A stretch of DNA of 64,000 bases, taken from the NCBI GenBank assembly GCA_023667045.1, contig JAMPAU010000002.1, positions 248,001 through 312,000 of the forward strand, in the 5' to 3' direction. Position numbers and translations under genes: made by a program. Positions within the stretch are counted from its first letter, which is position 1, and each line of letters begins with the position of its first letter. The notes beneath the pieces are model-generated. The model did not search any database. It had not been told where the DNA came from and was given only the letters and a program-made list of their open reading frames with translations. The stretch comes from Ruminococcus flavefaciens (GTDB lineage Bacteria > Bacillota > Clostridia > Oscillospirales > Ruminococcaceae). Below are positions 14,779 to 23,180 of this stretch, in pieces.

Positions 14779-15930
14779 TTGAAAAATATTCTGAAAAAGA
14801 TAACGGCGGTGCTTACTGCACTGCTGATATCCGCACTGTTTATTTCTGCTGACAAGGCTGAAGATGCTCAGGAAAAATATTCGGCTCATATTCTGATAGA
14901 AGCACGCACAGGTGCTGTCCTTGATGAGTATAACGCTGATTTGCGTATGAATGCAGGCTACATGACCAAGCTGATGTCGCTGATTCTGATAGCGGAGGAT
15001 ATTGAGAAAGGCAAATACACAACAGGCACTGTTATGACAGCGTCGCAGGCTGTCGCCGGTACTGACGGTGCTGTGGTGTGGATTGAGCCGGACGAAAATA
15101 TTACCGTTGACGAACTGCTGAAGGCTGTGATTGTCGGCAATGCAAACGACGCAATGACGGTTCTTGCTGAATATTCCGAGCAATCTGTTGAGGATTTTGT
15201 TATGCGTATGAACAGTGAAGCTTTTGACCTCGGTCTGCGAAATACCGCTTTTTATTCGCCTTATGGGTATTATGATGAGCGGGAATACACAACCGCACAC
15301 GATTTGGCTATAATCTGTGCGAAACTCTCTGAGTATGATGCTTTAGAGCCATATTTCTGTCTCTGGCGTGACTTTGTCAGAGACGGAAAGGCAGAGCTTG
15401 TAAGCGAAAATACACTTTCACGTACTTACGACCGCCACATCGGCTTTAAAGCGTCACATTCTGAAAAATCCGGCTACTGCATTGCAGAGGGCGGAAGAAA
15501 CGACGAGGGAAATGTTTATATTTCTGTAGTTCTTGGTGCTGAAAATGACGATATATCAATGAGCAAGGCTAAGGAACTTATCAACAGGGGATTCAGCGGT
15601 TTTCATGTTATGGCTACTATGTTCCCCGATGAAATGCTTATGCCTGTAAAAGTAAAAAACGGCGTTGAGCTGGCTGTTGAAATATGTCTGAAAAACCAAA
15701 GCAATTTAGTTGTGCCGAAAAGCGTAAGCGAACTGAATACAGTAGTTGTACTGCCGGAATACCTTACAGCACCACTCAAAAAAGGGCAGGTGATAGGCTC
15801 GGCAGGATTCTACAGCGGTGATACGCTGGTGTGCGAAACTGACATTATTGTGAAAAATAACGTGAAAGCTCTTTCTTTCGGTTATTCTTTTAAGAAAATT
15901 TTGTCTAATATTATCAAAAAACAGGGTTGA
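14779..15930 (+). CDS. DacF-like (S11) secreted protein lacking all three active-site motifs (probable pseudoenzyme)
   Basis: The protein has 383 aa from a TTG start with GGGAGG eight bases upstream. A signal peptide covers about residues 1-24. The S11 domain aligns well along its length with the carboxypeptidase at 12.6 kb (for example LRMNAGYMTKLMS against ARMYPASLTKIMT). The nucleophile Ser is Y61 (YMTK), the SxN motif is NAN (121-123), and KTG is KAS (224-226). A C-terminal beta domain typical of DacF (residues about 290-345) and a final amphipathic helix (FKKILSNIIKK) for membrane attachment remain. Peptidase activity is not expected; a binding or scaffolding role is inferred. Confidence 0.8.
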   Translation: MKNILKKITAVLTALLISALFISADKAEDAQEKYSAHILIEARTGAVLDEYNADLRMNAGYMTKLMSLILIAEDIEKGKYTTGTVMTASQAVAGTDGAVVWIEPDENITVDELLKAVIVGNANDAMTVLAEYSEQSVEDFVMRMNSEAFDLGLRNTAFYSPYGYYDEREYTTAHDLAIICAKLSEYDALEPYFCLWRDFVRDGKAELVSENTLSRTYDRHIGFKASHSEKSGYCIAEGGRNDEGNVYISVVLGAENDDISMSKAKELINRGFSGFHVMATMFPDEMLMPVKVKNGVELAVEICLKNQSNLVVPKSVSELNTVVVLPEYLTAPLKKGQVIGSAGFYSGDTLVCETDIIVKNNVKALSFGYSFKKILSNIIKKQG

Positions 15931-15964
15931 ATATTATGAATTATGTCAAATATTCAAATTACTC

Positions 15965-15993
15965 TTGAAAAAAATCTGAAAATATAGTATTAT
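15965..15993 (+). promoter_or_regulatory. Promoter of pgi
   Basis: TTGAAA and TATTAT are separated by 17 bp, giving a leader of about 50 nt before the start codon. Confidence 0.6.
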
Positions 15994-16051
15994 AAATATG
16001 GTAAATTATATTTGTACGGGTTTTTCGCCGTGCAAACTGGAGGTAAGTAAA

Positions 16052-17386
16052 ATGTCTTTAAAACTCAATACAAAATATCTCGGCGATTTTATTAACTGTG
16101 ATGAACTCGCAGGCATAAAGGCTCAGGTTGAGGCTGCCGCTGATTCTCTCCACAAGAAAAACGGTCTCGGAAATGATTTTCTCGGCTGGGTTGAACTTCC
16201 TACAAATTACGACAAGGAAGAATTTGAAAGAATCAAGTCCGCTGCTGAAAAAATCAAGAATAATTCAGATATTCTTATCGTTATCGGTATCGGCGGTTCA
16301 TATCTCGGTGCAAGAGCAGCTATCGAACTCCTCAAATCGCCCCTTTACAATAACATGAAAAAAGATACCCCCGACATCTACTATGTCGGAAACAGCATTA
16401 ATCCTACATACCTTAATGAAATTATCGCACTCTGCAAGGATAAGGATTTCTCTGTAAACGTTATCTCAAAGTCCGGCACTACTACAGAACCTGCTCTCGC
16501 TTTCAGAATCTTCAAGAAAATGGTTGAAGAAAAGTACGGCAAGAAAGAAGCTAAAAACCGTATCTTTGCTACTACAGACAAGGCAAGAGGAACTCTCAAA
16601 AACCTCTCCGACGCTGAGGGCTATGAGACTTTCGTTATTCCTGACGATGTAGGCGGACGTTTTTCTGTTCTCACTGCTGTTGGTCTTCTCCCGATTGCTG
16701 TTGCCGGCTGTGATATTGATAAGCTCATGGCAGGTGCAAGAAAGGCTCAGAATGATTTCTGTGCAGATTTCGACAACAATGACTGCTACAAGTATGCAGC
16801 ACTCAGAAATATTCTCTACAGAAAGGGCAAGTCCGTTGAAATGCTCGTTTCTTATGACCCAAGCTTTGTTATGATGTCTGAATGGTACAAGCAACTTTTC
16901 GGCGAGAGCGAAGGCAAGGACAATAAGGGCATTTTCCCGTCTTCTGCTGTATTCTCAACAGACCTGCACTCTATGGGTCAGTATATTCAGGACGGTGCAA
17001 GAATCCTCTTTGAGACTGTTGTTGATATAAAGAATCCGAAGACCGACCTCTTCCTTGAACCAGATGCAGAAAACCTTGATGGTCTCAACTTCCTCACAAA
17101 TCAGAATATGTCTGTTGTAAACAGAAAGGCTTTCGAGGGTACTGTTCTTGCTCACACTGAGGGCGGAGTTCCGAATATTATTCTTGAACTTGACGATACT
17201 ACTGAAGAAAGCGTCGGCTATATGATTTATTTCTTTGAAAAAGCCTGTGCTGTTTCCGGATACGTTCTTGGCGTTAATCCGTTCAATCAGCCCGGTGTTG
17301 AGAGCTATAAGTCAAATATGTTCGCACTTCTTGGCAAACCCGGCTATGAGGGTGCAAAGGCTGAACTTGAGGCAAAGCTCGGCTGA
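16052..17386 (+). CDS. pgi: Glucose-6-phosphate isomerase
   Basis: The protein has 444 aa from the ATG at 16052 (GGAGG eight bases upstream). The open frame extends 18 codons further up, but without a ribosome site. It interconverts glucose 6-phosphate and fructose 6-phosphate in glycolysis. The sugar-phosphate motifs are clear: [29 protein letters not shown], and the catalytic region [14 protein letters not shown]. The length is that of the short Firmicutes enzyme. It is monocistronic, with its own promoter. Confidence 0.97.
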   Translation: MSLKLNTKYLGDFINCDELAGIKAQVEAAADSLHKKNGLGNDFLGWVELPTNYDKEEFERIKSAAEKIKNNSDILIVIGIGGSYLGARAAIELLKSPLYNNMKKDTPDIYYVGNSINPTYLNEIIALCKDKDFSVNVISKSGTTTEPALAFRIFKKMVEEKYGKKEAKNRIFATTDKARGTLKNLSDAEGYETFVIPDDVGGRFSVLTAVGLLPIAVAGCDIDKLMAGARKAQNDFCADFDNNDCYKYAALRNILYRKGKSVEMLVSYDPSFVMMSEWYKQLFGESEGKDNKGIFPSSAVFSTDLHSMGQYIQDGARILFETVVDIKNPKTDLFLEPDAENLDGLNFLTNQNMSVVNRKAFEGTVLAHTEGGVPNIILELDDTTEESVGYMIYFFEKACAVSGYVLGVNPFNQPGVESYKSNMFALLGKPGYEGAKAELEAKLG

Positions 17387-17400
17387 TTTCACTGAAAAAC

Positions 17401-17429
17401 TTGACATAACTGTCATGATAAAGTATAAT
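17401..17429 (+). promoter_or_regulatory. Consensus promoter of the P-loop gene
   Basis: TTGACA and TATAAT are both perfect, with a 17-bp spacer. It starts only 15 bp after pgi ends. Confidence 0.75.
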
Positions 17430-17432
17430 TAA

Positions 17433-17490
17433 TATATGCTCTCCGTTTTTTCGGCGGAGGCATATATATTACGAAAATGCCGTAAGGCAT
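17433..17490 (+). promoter_or_regulatory. Structured 5' leader with two hairpins
   Basis: The first hairpin pairs ATATATGC(T)CTCCG with CGGAGGCATATAT and sits at the predicted 5' end of the transcript. The second, ATGCC-GTAA-GGCAT, has a GNRA-type tetraloop and lies right before the GGAAGGAG ribosome site. Neither is followed by a T tract, so they are not ordinary terminators. They may stabilise the mRNA or modulate initiation. It does not match a riboswitch I recognise. Confidence 0.5.
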
Positions 17491-17506
17491 CGGAAGGAGT
17501 AAACTT

Positions 17507-17914
17507 ATGATTAAACTGATTACCGGAAAAAAAGGTACAGGCAAAACAAAGGTTCTTATCGACCAGATTAATGAATCTGTAAAATCCACAAACGGCAGTG
17601 TCGTATGTGTTGAAAAAGGCTCAACTGTAAGATATTCTATCAGCCGTAAGGCAAGATGGTGCGATACAGAATACTACAACGTTGAGGGCTATGAGGCTTT
17701 CTATGGCTTTATCGCTGGTCTTCTTGCAAGCAACTACGATATTACCGACATATACGTTGACGGTATCTTCAAAATCGGCGGTCGTGATTACGAGACTTTC
17801 GGCAAAATGCTTGAAAAGATTGACAAGCTCACCGGCGAAGACGTTTCCGTTGTATTCACCGTTTCTGCTGACGTTGAAGAACTCTCTGAAAACGTAAAGC
17901 AGTTTATCAAGTAA
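17507..17914 (+). CDS. Small P-loop protein of unknown role
   Basis: The protein has 135 aa and begins MIKLITGKKGTGKTKVLID, a clear Walker A loop (GKKGTGKT, residues 7-14). The rest has the alternating strand/helix pattern of a small nucleotide-binding fold, including SVVCVEKGS, ITDIYVDGIFKI and VSVVFTVSAD, where Walker-B-like acidic residues follow hydrophobic strands. It is too short for most known NTPase families and has no partner domain. It is monocistronic with a strong promoter and a structured leader, which suggests substantial expression. The function is unknown. Confidence 0.8.
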   Translation: MIKLITGKKGTGKTKVLIDQINESVKSTNGSVVCVEKGSTVRYSISRKARWCDTEYYNVEGYEAFYGFIAGLLASNYDITDIYVDGIFKIGGRDYETFGKMLEKIDKLTGEDVSVVFTVSADVEELSENVKQFIK

Positions 17915-17941
17915 TTCTGAAATAAAATTTTACTTTTTTTC
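17909..17941 (+). terminator. Weak terminator after the P-loop gene
   Basis: AAGTAA and TTACTT flank a 15-nt loop and are followed by a run of T. The stem is short and overlaps the stop codon. Confidence 0.35.
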
Positions 17942-17952
17942 GGAAACACCTA

Positions 17953-17981
17953 TTGACATATCTTGTAAATTGGTGTATAAT
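17953..17981 (+). promoter_or_regulatory. Consensus promoter of the yceD-rpmF operon
   Basis: TTGACA and TATAAT with a 17-bp spacer, about 32 bp upstream of the start codon. Confidence 0.75.
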
Positions 17982-18013
17982 ATATTTTATGATGCTCTGA
18001 AGGGTTTTTGCGT

Positions 18014-18469
18014 ATGAAAATTAATTTAAAACAACTTTTCAATATTGTAGGGGAATCCAAAGATATATGCTATTCTATAGGCGAGGACGAGCTTTCTGTC
18101 ATTCACGGCTACAGCTTTTCTTCTCCGGTAAAGGTAAAAGGAAAAATTTTTAACCGTGCCGGAATTGTCTACCTTGAATACGCTGTTGATTTTTCCCTCT
18201 CTGTTACCTGTGACAGATGTCTCAAAGAATTTGAAAGGGAATATTCCTTTGATTTCTCTCATATTGTCGTCCCCTCTGTAAGCAATGATAACGATGAGTA
18301 TATTGTTGCCGACAGTGAGAGCATTGAACTAAATGAAATTGCTTTTACTGACCTGCTGTTACAGCTTCCGTCAAAGAATCTTTGCAAAGATGACTGCAAG
18401 GGTCTATGTATGGTCTGTGGCTGTGACCTCAATGTCTCTGATTGCAATTGTCTCAATTCTGAGCTGTGA
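18014..18469 (+). CDS. YceD/DUF177 family protein, ribosome-associated
   Basis: The protein has 151 aa from the ATG at 18014 (AGGG nine bases upstream; a TTG six bases earlier is too close). It shows the YceD pattern: VTCDRCLKEFEREYSFDF in the middle, and near the end DLLLQLPSKNLCKDDCKGLCMVCGCDLN, a Cys-rich block. Proteins of this family sit upstream of rpmF in most bacteria and are linked to 23S rRNA maturation or ribosome assembly. The downstream gene here is indeed rpmF, 27 bp away. Confidence 0.9.
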   Translation: MKINLKQLFNIVGESKDICYSIGEDELSVIHGYSFSSPVKVKGKIFNRAGIVYLEYAVDFSLSVTCDRCLKEFEREYSFDFSHIVVPSVSNDNDEYIVADSESIELNEIAFTDLLLQLPSKNLCKDDCKGLCMVCGCDLNVSDCNCLNSEL

Positions 18470-18496
18470 AGCTCTTTTGTAAGGAGGTAGAGAAAA

Positions 18497-18679
18497 ATGG
18501 CTGTACCAAAGAGAAAAACTTCCAAGGCAAGACGTGATAAGAGACGTTCTGCTGTATGGAAGCTTGACGTGCCGGCTATGTCCAAATGCGACAACTGCGG
18601 TGCATATAAAGCTCCGCACAAGGTTTGCAAGAACTGCGGTTTCTATAAGGGCGTTGAGGTTATTAAAATCGACGCTTAA
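18497..18679 (+). CDS. rpmF: 50S ribosomal protein L32 (zinc-binding form)
   Basis: The basic protein has 60 aa and begins [18 protein letters not shown], the L32 signature. Two CxxC pairs (CDNCG and CKNCG) mark the zinc-binding C+ form, which depends on zinc supply. AAGGAGG precedes the ATG, and a terminator follows the gene. Co-transcribed with yceD. Confidence 0.97.
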   Translation: MAVPKRKTSKARRDKRRSAVWKLDVPAMSKCDNCGAYKAPHKVCKNCGFYKGVEVIKIDA

Positions 18680-18701
18680 TCGGCTTAATCCGATACATGA
18701 G

Positions 18702-18738
18702 AAGGAGAGGAGGAGTTAAGTCCTGCTCTCCTTTTTTT
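18702..18738 (+). terminator. Terminator of the yceD-rpmF operon
   Basis: AAGGAGAG pairs with CTCTCCTT, extended inside by GGA/TCC, and is followed by seven T. Confidence 0.85.
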
Positions 18739-18761
18739 GAATTATCTGACAGGAGGCTTGT

Positions 18762-20063
18762 ATGGTTAAAATCAAGAGCATAATTCATGGTTCTCCTGCT
18801 GAACGTATGGGCGTTCTGCCGGAAGATACCCTGTTTTCTATAAACGGTCAGGAAATTCATGACGTGCTTGATTATATGTTTTATGCCGCAGAAACTTCCG
18901 TTTCTCTCGAAATTATCCGAAATGACGAAAAATTTTCAGTCCCTATCGAAAAAGATGAATACGACGACATTGGTCTTGAATTTGATACTTTCCTAATGGA
19001 CTCAAAACAGTCTTGCCGTAATAAGTGCGTTTTCTGCTTTATCGACCAAATGCCACCTAATATGCGTGAAACTCTCTACTTTAAGGACGACGACGCTCGT
19101 CTCTCTTTCCTGCAAGGAAATTATGTCACTCTCACTAATCTTGAACAGTCTGACATTGACAGAATTATTAAAATGAAACTTAATATAAACGTCTCCGTGC
19201 ATACTACAAATCCGGAACTGCGTGTCAAGATGATGCATAACCGCTTTGCCGGCGAAAAGCTTAAATACATCTATCAGCTTGCCGAAAACGGTATACAGCT
19301 GAACTGTCAGATTGTATGCTGTCCGAATCTCAACGACGGCGACGAGCTAAGGCGTTCACTGACAGATTTAGGCGGACTTATGCCGAATATATCAAGCATG
19401 GCTGTTGTACCTGTCGGTCTTACAAAATTCCGTAAAGGTCTGTTTCCGCTGACAACGTTCACTCCGGAAAAAGCAGGAGAGACTATTGATATAATAGCAG
19501 AGTTTCAGGAAATTTTTCTGGAAAAATACGGCACGAGAACTGTTTTTCCGTCAGACGAGTTCTTTCTTATTGCAGAGCGTGAACTTCCGCCTATGGAATA
19601 CTATGAAGATTTTCCGCAGTATGAAAACGGCGTGGGTATGATGCGTTCGCTTATTGACGAATTTGAAAAGGCTCTGGAAATAGCTGAATGGGAGGGCAGA
19701 AAACGTCACGTCTCGATAGCTACAGGATATTCAGCTTATCCGGTGATAAAATCTCTTGCGGAAAAGGCTGAAAAATATTTCCCTATGCTTAAATGCGATA
19801 TTTACCGGATAAGAAACGACTTTTTCGGGGAGACTATTACTGTTACCGGACTTATTACCGCTCAGGATTTAATAGCACAGCTTAAAGACAAAAATCTCGG
19901 CGATAATCTTCTCATCTCGTCTTCCATGCTTATGCGTGACAATGAAATTTTTCTTGATGACCTTACAGTAACAGACGTTGAAAACGCTCTGGGCGTAAAA
20001 ATAAGGCACACCCCTAATGACGGATATGAACTTCTTGACGCAATTATGGGAATTACTTACTGA
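18762..20063 (+). CDS. PDZ plus radical-SAM protein with DUF512 domain
   Basis: The protein has 433 aa. Residues 1-70 form a PDZ-like module (SIIHGSPAERMGVLPEDTLFSINGQEI). A radical SAM cluster motif follows, CRNKCVFC with the FIDQMP extension, then the DUF512 C-terminal part (for example FPSDEFFLIAERELPP and the CDIYRIRNDFFGETITVTGLIT region). The family is widespread in Firmicutes and usually sits upstream of der, exactly as here (der starts 23 bp later). Its substrate is not established. AGGAGG supports the start. Confidence 0.9.
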   Translation: MVKIKSIIHGSPAERMGVLPEDTLFSINGQEIHDVLDYMFYAAETSVSLEIIRNDEKFSVPIEKDEYDDIGLEFDTFLMDSKQSCRNKCVFCFIDQMPPNMRETLYFKDDDARLSFLQGNYVTLTNLEQSDIDRIIKMKLNINVSVHTTNPELRVKMMHNRFAGEKLKYIYQLAENGIQLNCQIVCCPNLNDGDELRRSLTDLGGLMPNISSMAVVPVGLTKFRKGLFPLTTFTPEKAGETIDIIAEFQEIFLEKYGTRTVFPSDEFFLIAERELPPMEYYEDFPQYENGVGMMRSLIDEFEKALEIAEWEGRKRHVSIATGYSAYPVIKSLAEKAEKYFPMLKCDIYRIRNDFFGETITVTGLITAQDLIAQLKDKNLGDNLLISSSMLMRDNEIFLDDLTVTDVENALGVKIRHTPNDGYELLDAIMGITY

Positions 20064-20086
20064 AAATATGAAAGGAGTGCGATAAA

Positions 20087-21415
20087 ATGTCAATACCAAT
20101 TGTTGCAGTTGTCGGCAGACCAAATGTGGGCAAGTCAACACTTTTCAATAAAATTATCGGACAGAGGCTTTCAATAGTTGAAGATACACCCGGAGTTACC
20201 CGTGACCGTATTTACTCTAAATGCGAATGGCGTAACAAGCAGTTTATGGTGGTTGATACCGGAGGTATAGAACCCGACAGCGACGACGTTATACTTGCTC
20301 AGATGAGGAGACAGTCAGAGCTTGCCATTGAAAAAGCCGACGTTATTGTGTTTGTAACAGATATACGTTGCGGAGTAACTGCTGATGACTATGCGGTTGC
20401 TGAAATGCTGATAAAAAGCGGAAAGCCTATAATACTTGCTGTAAATAAATGCGATACTCTCGGCGAACCGCCTATGGAAATATATGAATTTTATAATCTC
20501 GGTCTCGGCGACCCCTACCCCGTATCTTCCGTACATGGTCACGGAACAGGCGATATGCTTGACGCTGTATATGAATATCTTCCGGATTCAGATGAAGAAG
20601 AATACGACGAGGAGTATATAAAGGTTGCTGTAATAGGCAAACCAAATGCCGGAAAGTCTTCACTTATAAACAAGATAGCTGGAGAAGAACGTGTGATAGT
20701 TTCAGATATTGCAGGAACTACAAGAGATTCAACCGATACGGTAATTGAAAATGAGTACGGAAAGTTTGTATTCATTGATACCGCAGGAATACGCAAAAAA
20801 TCAAAGGTTACGGAGAGAGTGGAGCATTACAGCGTACTGAGGGCTTACATGGCGGTAGACCGTGCAGACGTATGCGTTATAATGATTGACGCTTCTGAGG
20901 GATTCACTGAGCAGGATTCAAAGGTTGCCGGTTATGCACATGAACAGGGTAAAGCCTGTGTTGTTGCTGTGAACAAATGGGACTTAATCGAAAAGAACGA
21001 CAAGACAATGCAGGAATACCGCACAAAGCTTGAAAATGATTTCAGCTTTATGTCTTATGTGCCTTTTGTATTTATTTCCGCAAAGACAGGTCAGCGTATA
21101 AATAAGCTGTATGAACTGATAAAATATACCTTTGAACAGAACAGCATGAGAATATCAACCGGTATGCTGAATGACGTTCTCGCCTATGCTACCACAAGGG
21201 TACAGCCACCGTCAGACAAGGGCAGAAGACTGAAAATATATTACATGACCCAGCCATCAACCAAACCGCCTACCTTTGTTACCTTTGTCAACAGAGCAGA
21301 CCTGTTTCATTTTTCTTACAGAAGATATATCGAAAATCAGATACGCTCAACATTCGGACTTGAGGGAACACCTGTGCGTTTTATAGTCCGTGAAAGAGGA
21401 GGAAACGACAAATGA
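20087..21415 (+). CDS. der: Ribosome-assembly GTPase Der (EngA)
   Basis: The protein has 442 aa with two consecutive GTPase domains. The first has GRPNVGKSTLFN, DTGG and NKCD; the second has GKPNAGKSSLIN, DTAG and NKWD. A C-terminal KH-like domain includes TKPPTFVTFVNRADLFHFSYRRYIEN. It is an essential 50S-subunit maturation factor. The plsY start overlaps its stop by 4 bp, so the two are translationally coupled. Confidence 0.97.
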   Translation: MSIPIVAVVGRPNVGKSTLFNKIIGQRLSIVEDTPGVTRDRIYSKCEWRNKQFMVVDTGGIEPDSDDVILAQMRRQSELAIEKADVIVFVTDIRCGVTADDYAVAEMLIKSGKPIILAVNKCDTLGEPPMEIYEFYNLGLGDPYPVSSVHGHGTGDMLDAVYEYLPDSDEEEYDEEYIKVAVIGKPNAGKSSLINKIAGEERVIVSDIAGTTRDSTDTVIENEYGKFVFIDTAGIRKKSKVTERVEHYSVLRAYMAVDRADVCVIMIDASEGFTEQDSKVAGYAHEQGKACVVAVNKWDLIEKNDKTMQEYRTKLENDFSFMSYVPFVFISAKTGQRINKLYELIKYTFEQNSMRISTGMLNDVLAYATTRVQPPSDKGRRLKIYYMTQPSTKPPTFVTFVNRADLFHFSYRRYIENQIRSTFGLEGTPVRFIVRERGGNDK

Positions 21416-22092
21416 AATTTTTACTTGCTGTTATTATTTCCATTGCACTGGGCTATCTTCTGGGAAGCTGTAACTTTTCAATTATAATAGTAAAAATCAT
21501 GACCGGAAAGGATATACGTGAGCTTGGCAGTAAAAATGCCGGACTCACGAATACATACAGATGTGCAGGAAAAACCTGTGCATTGCTTACCCTTGCCGGA
21601 GACCTGCTCAAAGGTGTGCTTGCCGTTGCATTCTCAATGATGTTTGCAACTATGCTGAAAGCAGGTTTAAAGCCCGACAATGACACGCTGTACATAGGCT
21701 ATATCGCCGGAATTTCCGCTATAATGGGACATATCTTCCCTCTGTACTATGGATTCAGAGGCGGAAAAGGCGTACTTGTTGCCGCTGCATCTTTCCTTAT
21801 GATTGACCCGAAAGTATTCATTGCTATTTTTTCAATTTTTGTTGTTATTCTTGCAATATCAAAATATGTTTCGCTTGCCTCGATATTTTCAGCAACATAC
21901 TGCCCTATAGCTGTATTCTGTATGTCATTTATTGTAGAGAATCAGACAATAGGTGCAAGTATTCTGTATACGCTCCTTTCCGCTGTAATGGCTGTTACTG
22001 TGGTATGGAAACACAAGCCGAATATTGACAGGCTTATTGCCGGAAATGAAAATAAATTCTCATTCAAGTCCGGCAGTCTTACAAAAAAATAA
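21412..22092 (+). CDS. plsY: Acyl-phosphate glycerol-3-phosphate acyltransferase
   Basis: The membrane protein has 226 aa. PlsY motifs are present: GSCNFSIIIVKIMTGKDIRELGSKNAGLTNTYR near the N-terminus, and GHIFPLYYGFRGGKGVLV. It transfers an acyl group from acyl phosphate to sn-glycerol 3-phosphate, starting membrane phospholipid synthesis. It is coupled to der upstream and followed by gpsA, which makes its glycerol-3-phosphate substrate. Confidence 0.95.
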   Translation: MKFLLAVIISIALGYLLGSCNFSIIIVKIMTGKDIRELGSKNAGLTNTYRCAGKTCALLTLAGDLLKGVLAVAFSMMFATMLKAGLKPDNDTLYIGYIAGISAIMGHIFPLYYGFRGGKGVLVAAASFLMIDPKVFIAIFSIFVVILAISKYVSLASIFSATYCPIAVFCMSFIVENQTIGASILYTLLSAVMAVTVVWKHKPNIDRLIAGNENKFSFKSGSLTKK

Positions 22093-22098
22093 ATAATA

Positions 22099-22133
22099 AA
22101 ATGAGCATATCTGTAAGCCGGATATGCTCATTT
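22099..22133 (+). terminator. Intercistronic 13-bp perfect hairpin between plsY and gpsA
   Basis: AAATGAGCATATC pairs perfectly with GATATGCTCATTT around a 9-nt loop. Only three T follow, so it is a weak terminator at best. It may attenuate or process the plsY-gpsA transcript, since the gpsA ATG lies 16 nt downstream. Confidence 0.55.
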
Positions 22134-22148
22134 GACAGGGGATTGTTT

Positions 22149-23141
22149 ATGGCAGATATAGTTATACTGGGAGCAGGAAGTTTTGGTCTCAGCCTTGCAG
22201 TAACCGCCGAATACTGCGGCAAACATAATGTAACGGTCTGGTCTAAATTTCAGGAAGAAATTGACGGAATCAGAGCAAACGGCGAAAATACCGGCAAACT
22301 TCCGGACGTGAAGATTTCTGAAAATATCGCCCTCACAAGCGATATTTCATGCGTAAAAAACTGTGATATTCTTATCTTTGCTGTGCCGACTGTTTTCGTA
22401 AGGGAAACTGCACGGCTTGTCTCTCCTTATACAGACAGCAGAATGATTATTGTAAATACCGGAAAAGGCATTGAAAGCGGAAGTCTCAAAATGATGAGCG
22501 ATGTAATAGGAGAGGAGATTAAAACAGAAAGAATAGCGGTTCTTTCCGGACCGTCGCACGCTGAAGAACTGGCAAGGCATATTCCTACTGCTGTGGTTGT
22601 TGCATCAAAAAATGCCGACTGTGCTGAATACGTTCAGAAAGTCTTTTCAAATGATTATCTGAAAGTGTATCTGAGCAGTGACGTGACAGGCTGTGAAATA
22701 GGCGGTGCTTTGAAAAATGTTATTGCTCTGTGCGTCGGAATATGCGACGGTATGGGTTACGGAGACAATACAAAATCTGCACTGATGACAAGAGGAATCT
22801 ATGAAACGACACGTCTTGGAATGGCTCTCGGAGCTGACGAAAAAACATTCAGCGGTCTGACGGGAATAGGCGATTTGATAGTAACCTGCACAAGCCGTCA
22901 CGGCAGAAACAGACAGGCTGGTTTACTTATCGGTCAAGGACTATCGCCGGCAGAAGCAGTTGAAAAAACAGGCACTGTAGAGGGTTATTCAAGCTGTAAA
23001 AATGCCTTTCAACTCGCACGGAAACTCAACATTGAAATGCCCATAACTGAACAGCTTTACATGGTGCTTTTTAATGACAAAGACGTAAAATCAGCAGTTG
23101 ACGAACTTATGAAACGTCCGGCTTATTATGAGGCATTATAA
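22149..23141 (+). CDS. gpsA: Glycerol-3-phosphate dehydrogenase [NAD(P)+]
   Basis: The protein has 330 aa from the ATG at 22149 (AGGGG upstream). A longer open frame to 22101 would translate through the hairpin and is rejected. The Rossmann motif is ILGAGSFGLSLA, and the catalytic region includes GGALKNVIALCVGICDGMGYGDN and the conserved TGIGDLIVTCTSRHGRNRQAG. It reduces dihydroxyacetone phosphate to glycerol 3-phosphate for PlsY. Confidence 0.97.
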   Translation: MADIVILGAGSFGLSLAVTAEYCGKHNVTVWSKFQEEIDGIRANGENTGKLPDVKISENIALTSDISCVKNCDILIFAVPTVFVRETARLVSPYTDSRMIIVNTGKGIESGSLKMMSDVIGEEIKTERIAVLSGPSHAEELARHIPTAVVVASKNADCAEYVQKVFSNDYLKVYLSSDVTGCEIGGALKNVIALCVGICDGMGYGDNTKSALMTRGIYETTRLGMALGADEKTFSGLTGIGDLIVTCTSRHGRNRQAGLLIGQGLSPAEAVEKTGTVEGYSSCKNAFQLARKLNIEMPITEQLYMVLFNDKDVKSAVDELMKRPAYYEAL

Positions 23142-23180
23142 AAAATTTTATAACATATATATTGATGAGGTGATTTTTTT

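Noticed and set aside
22101-22148. Upstream start for gpsA
   Set aside because: The extra codons lie within the hairpin and before the AGGGG ribosome site; the Rossmann fold begins at the later ATG.
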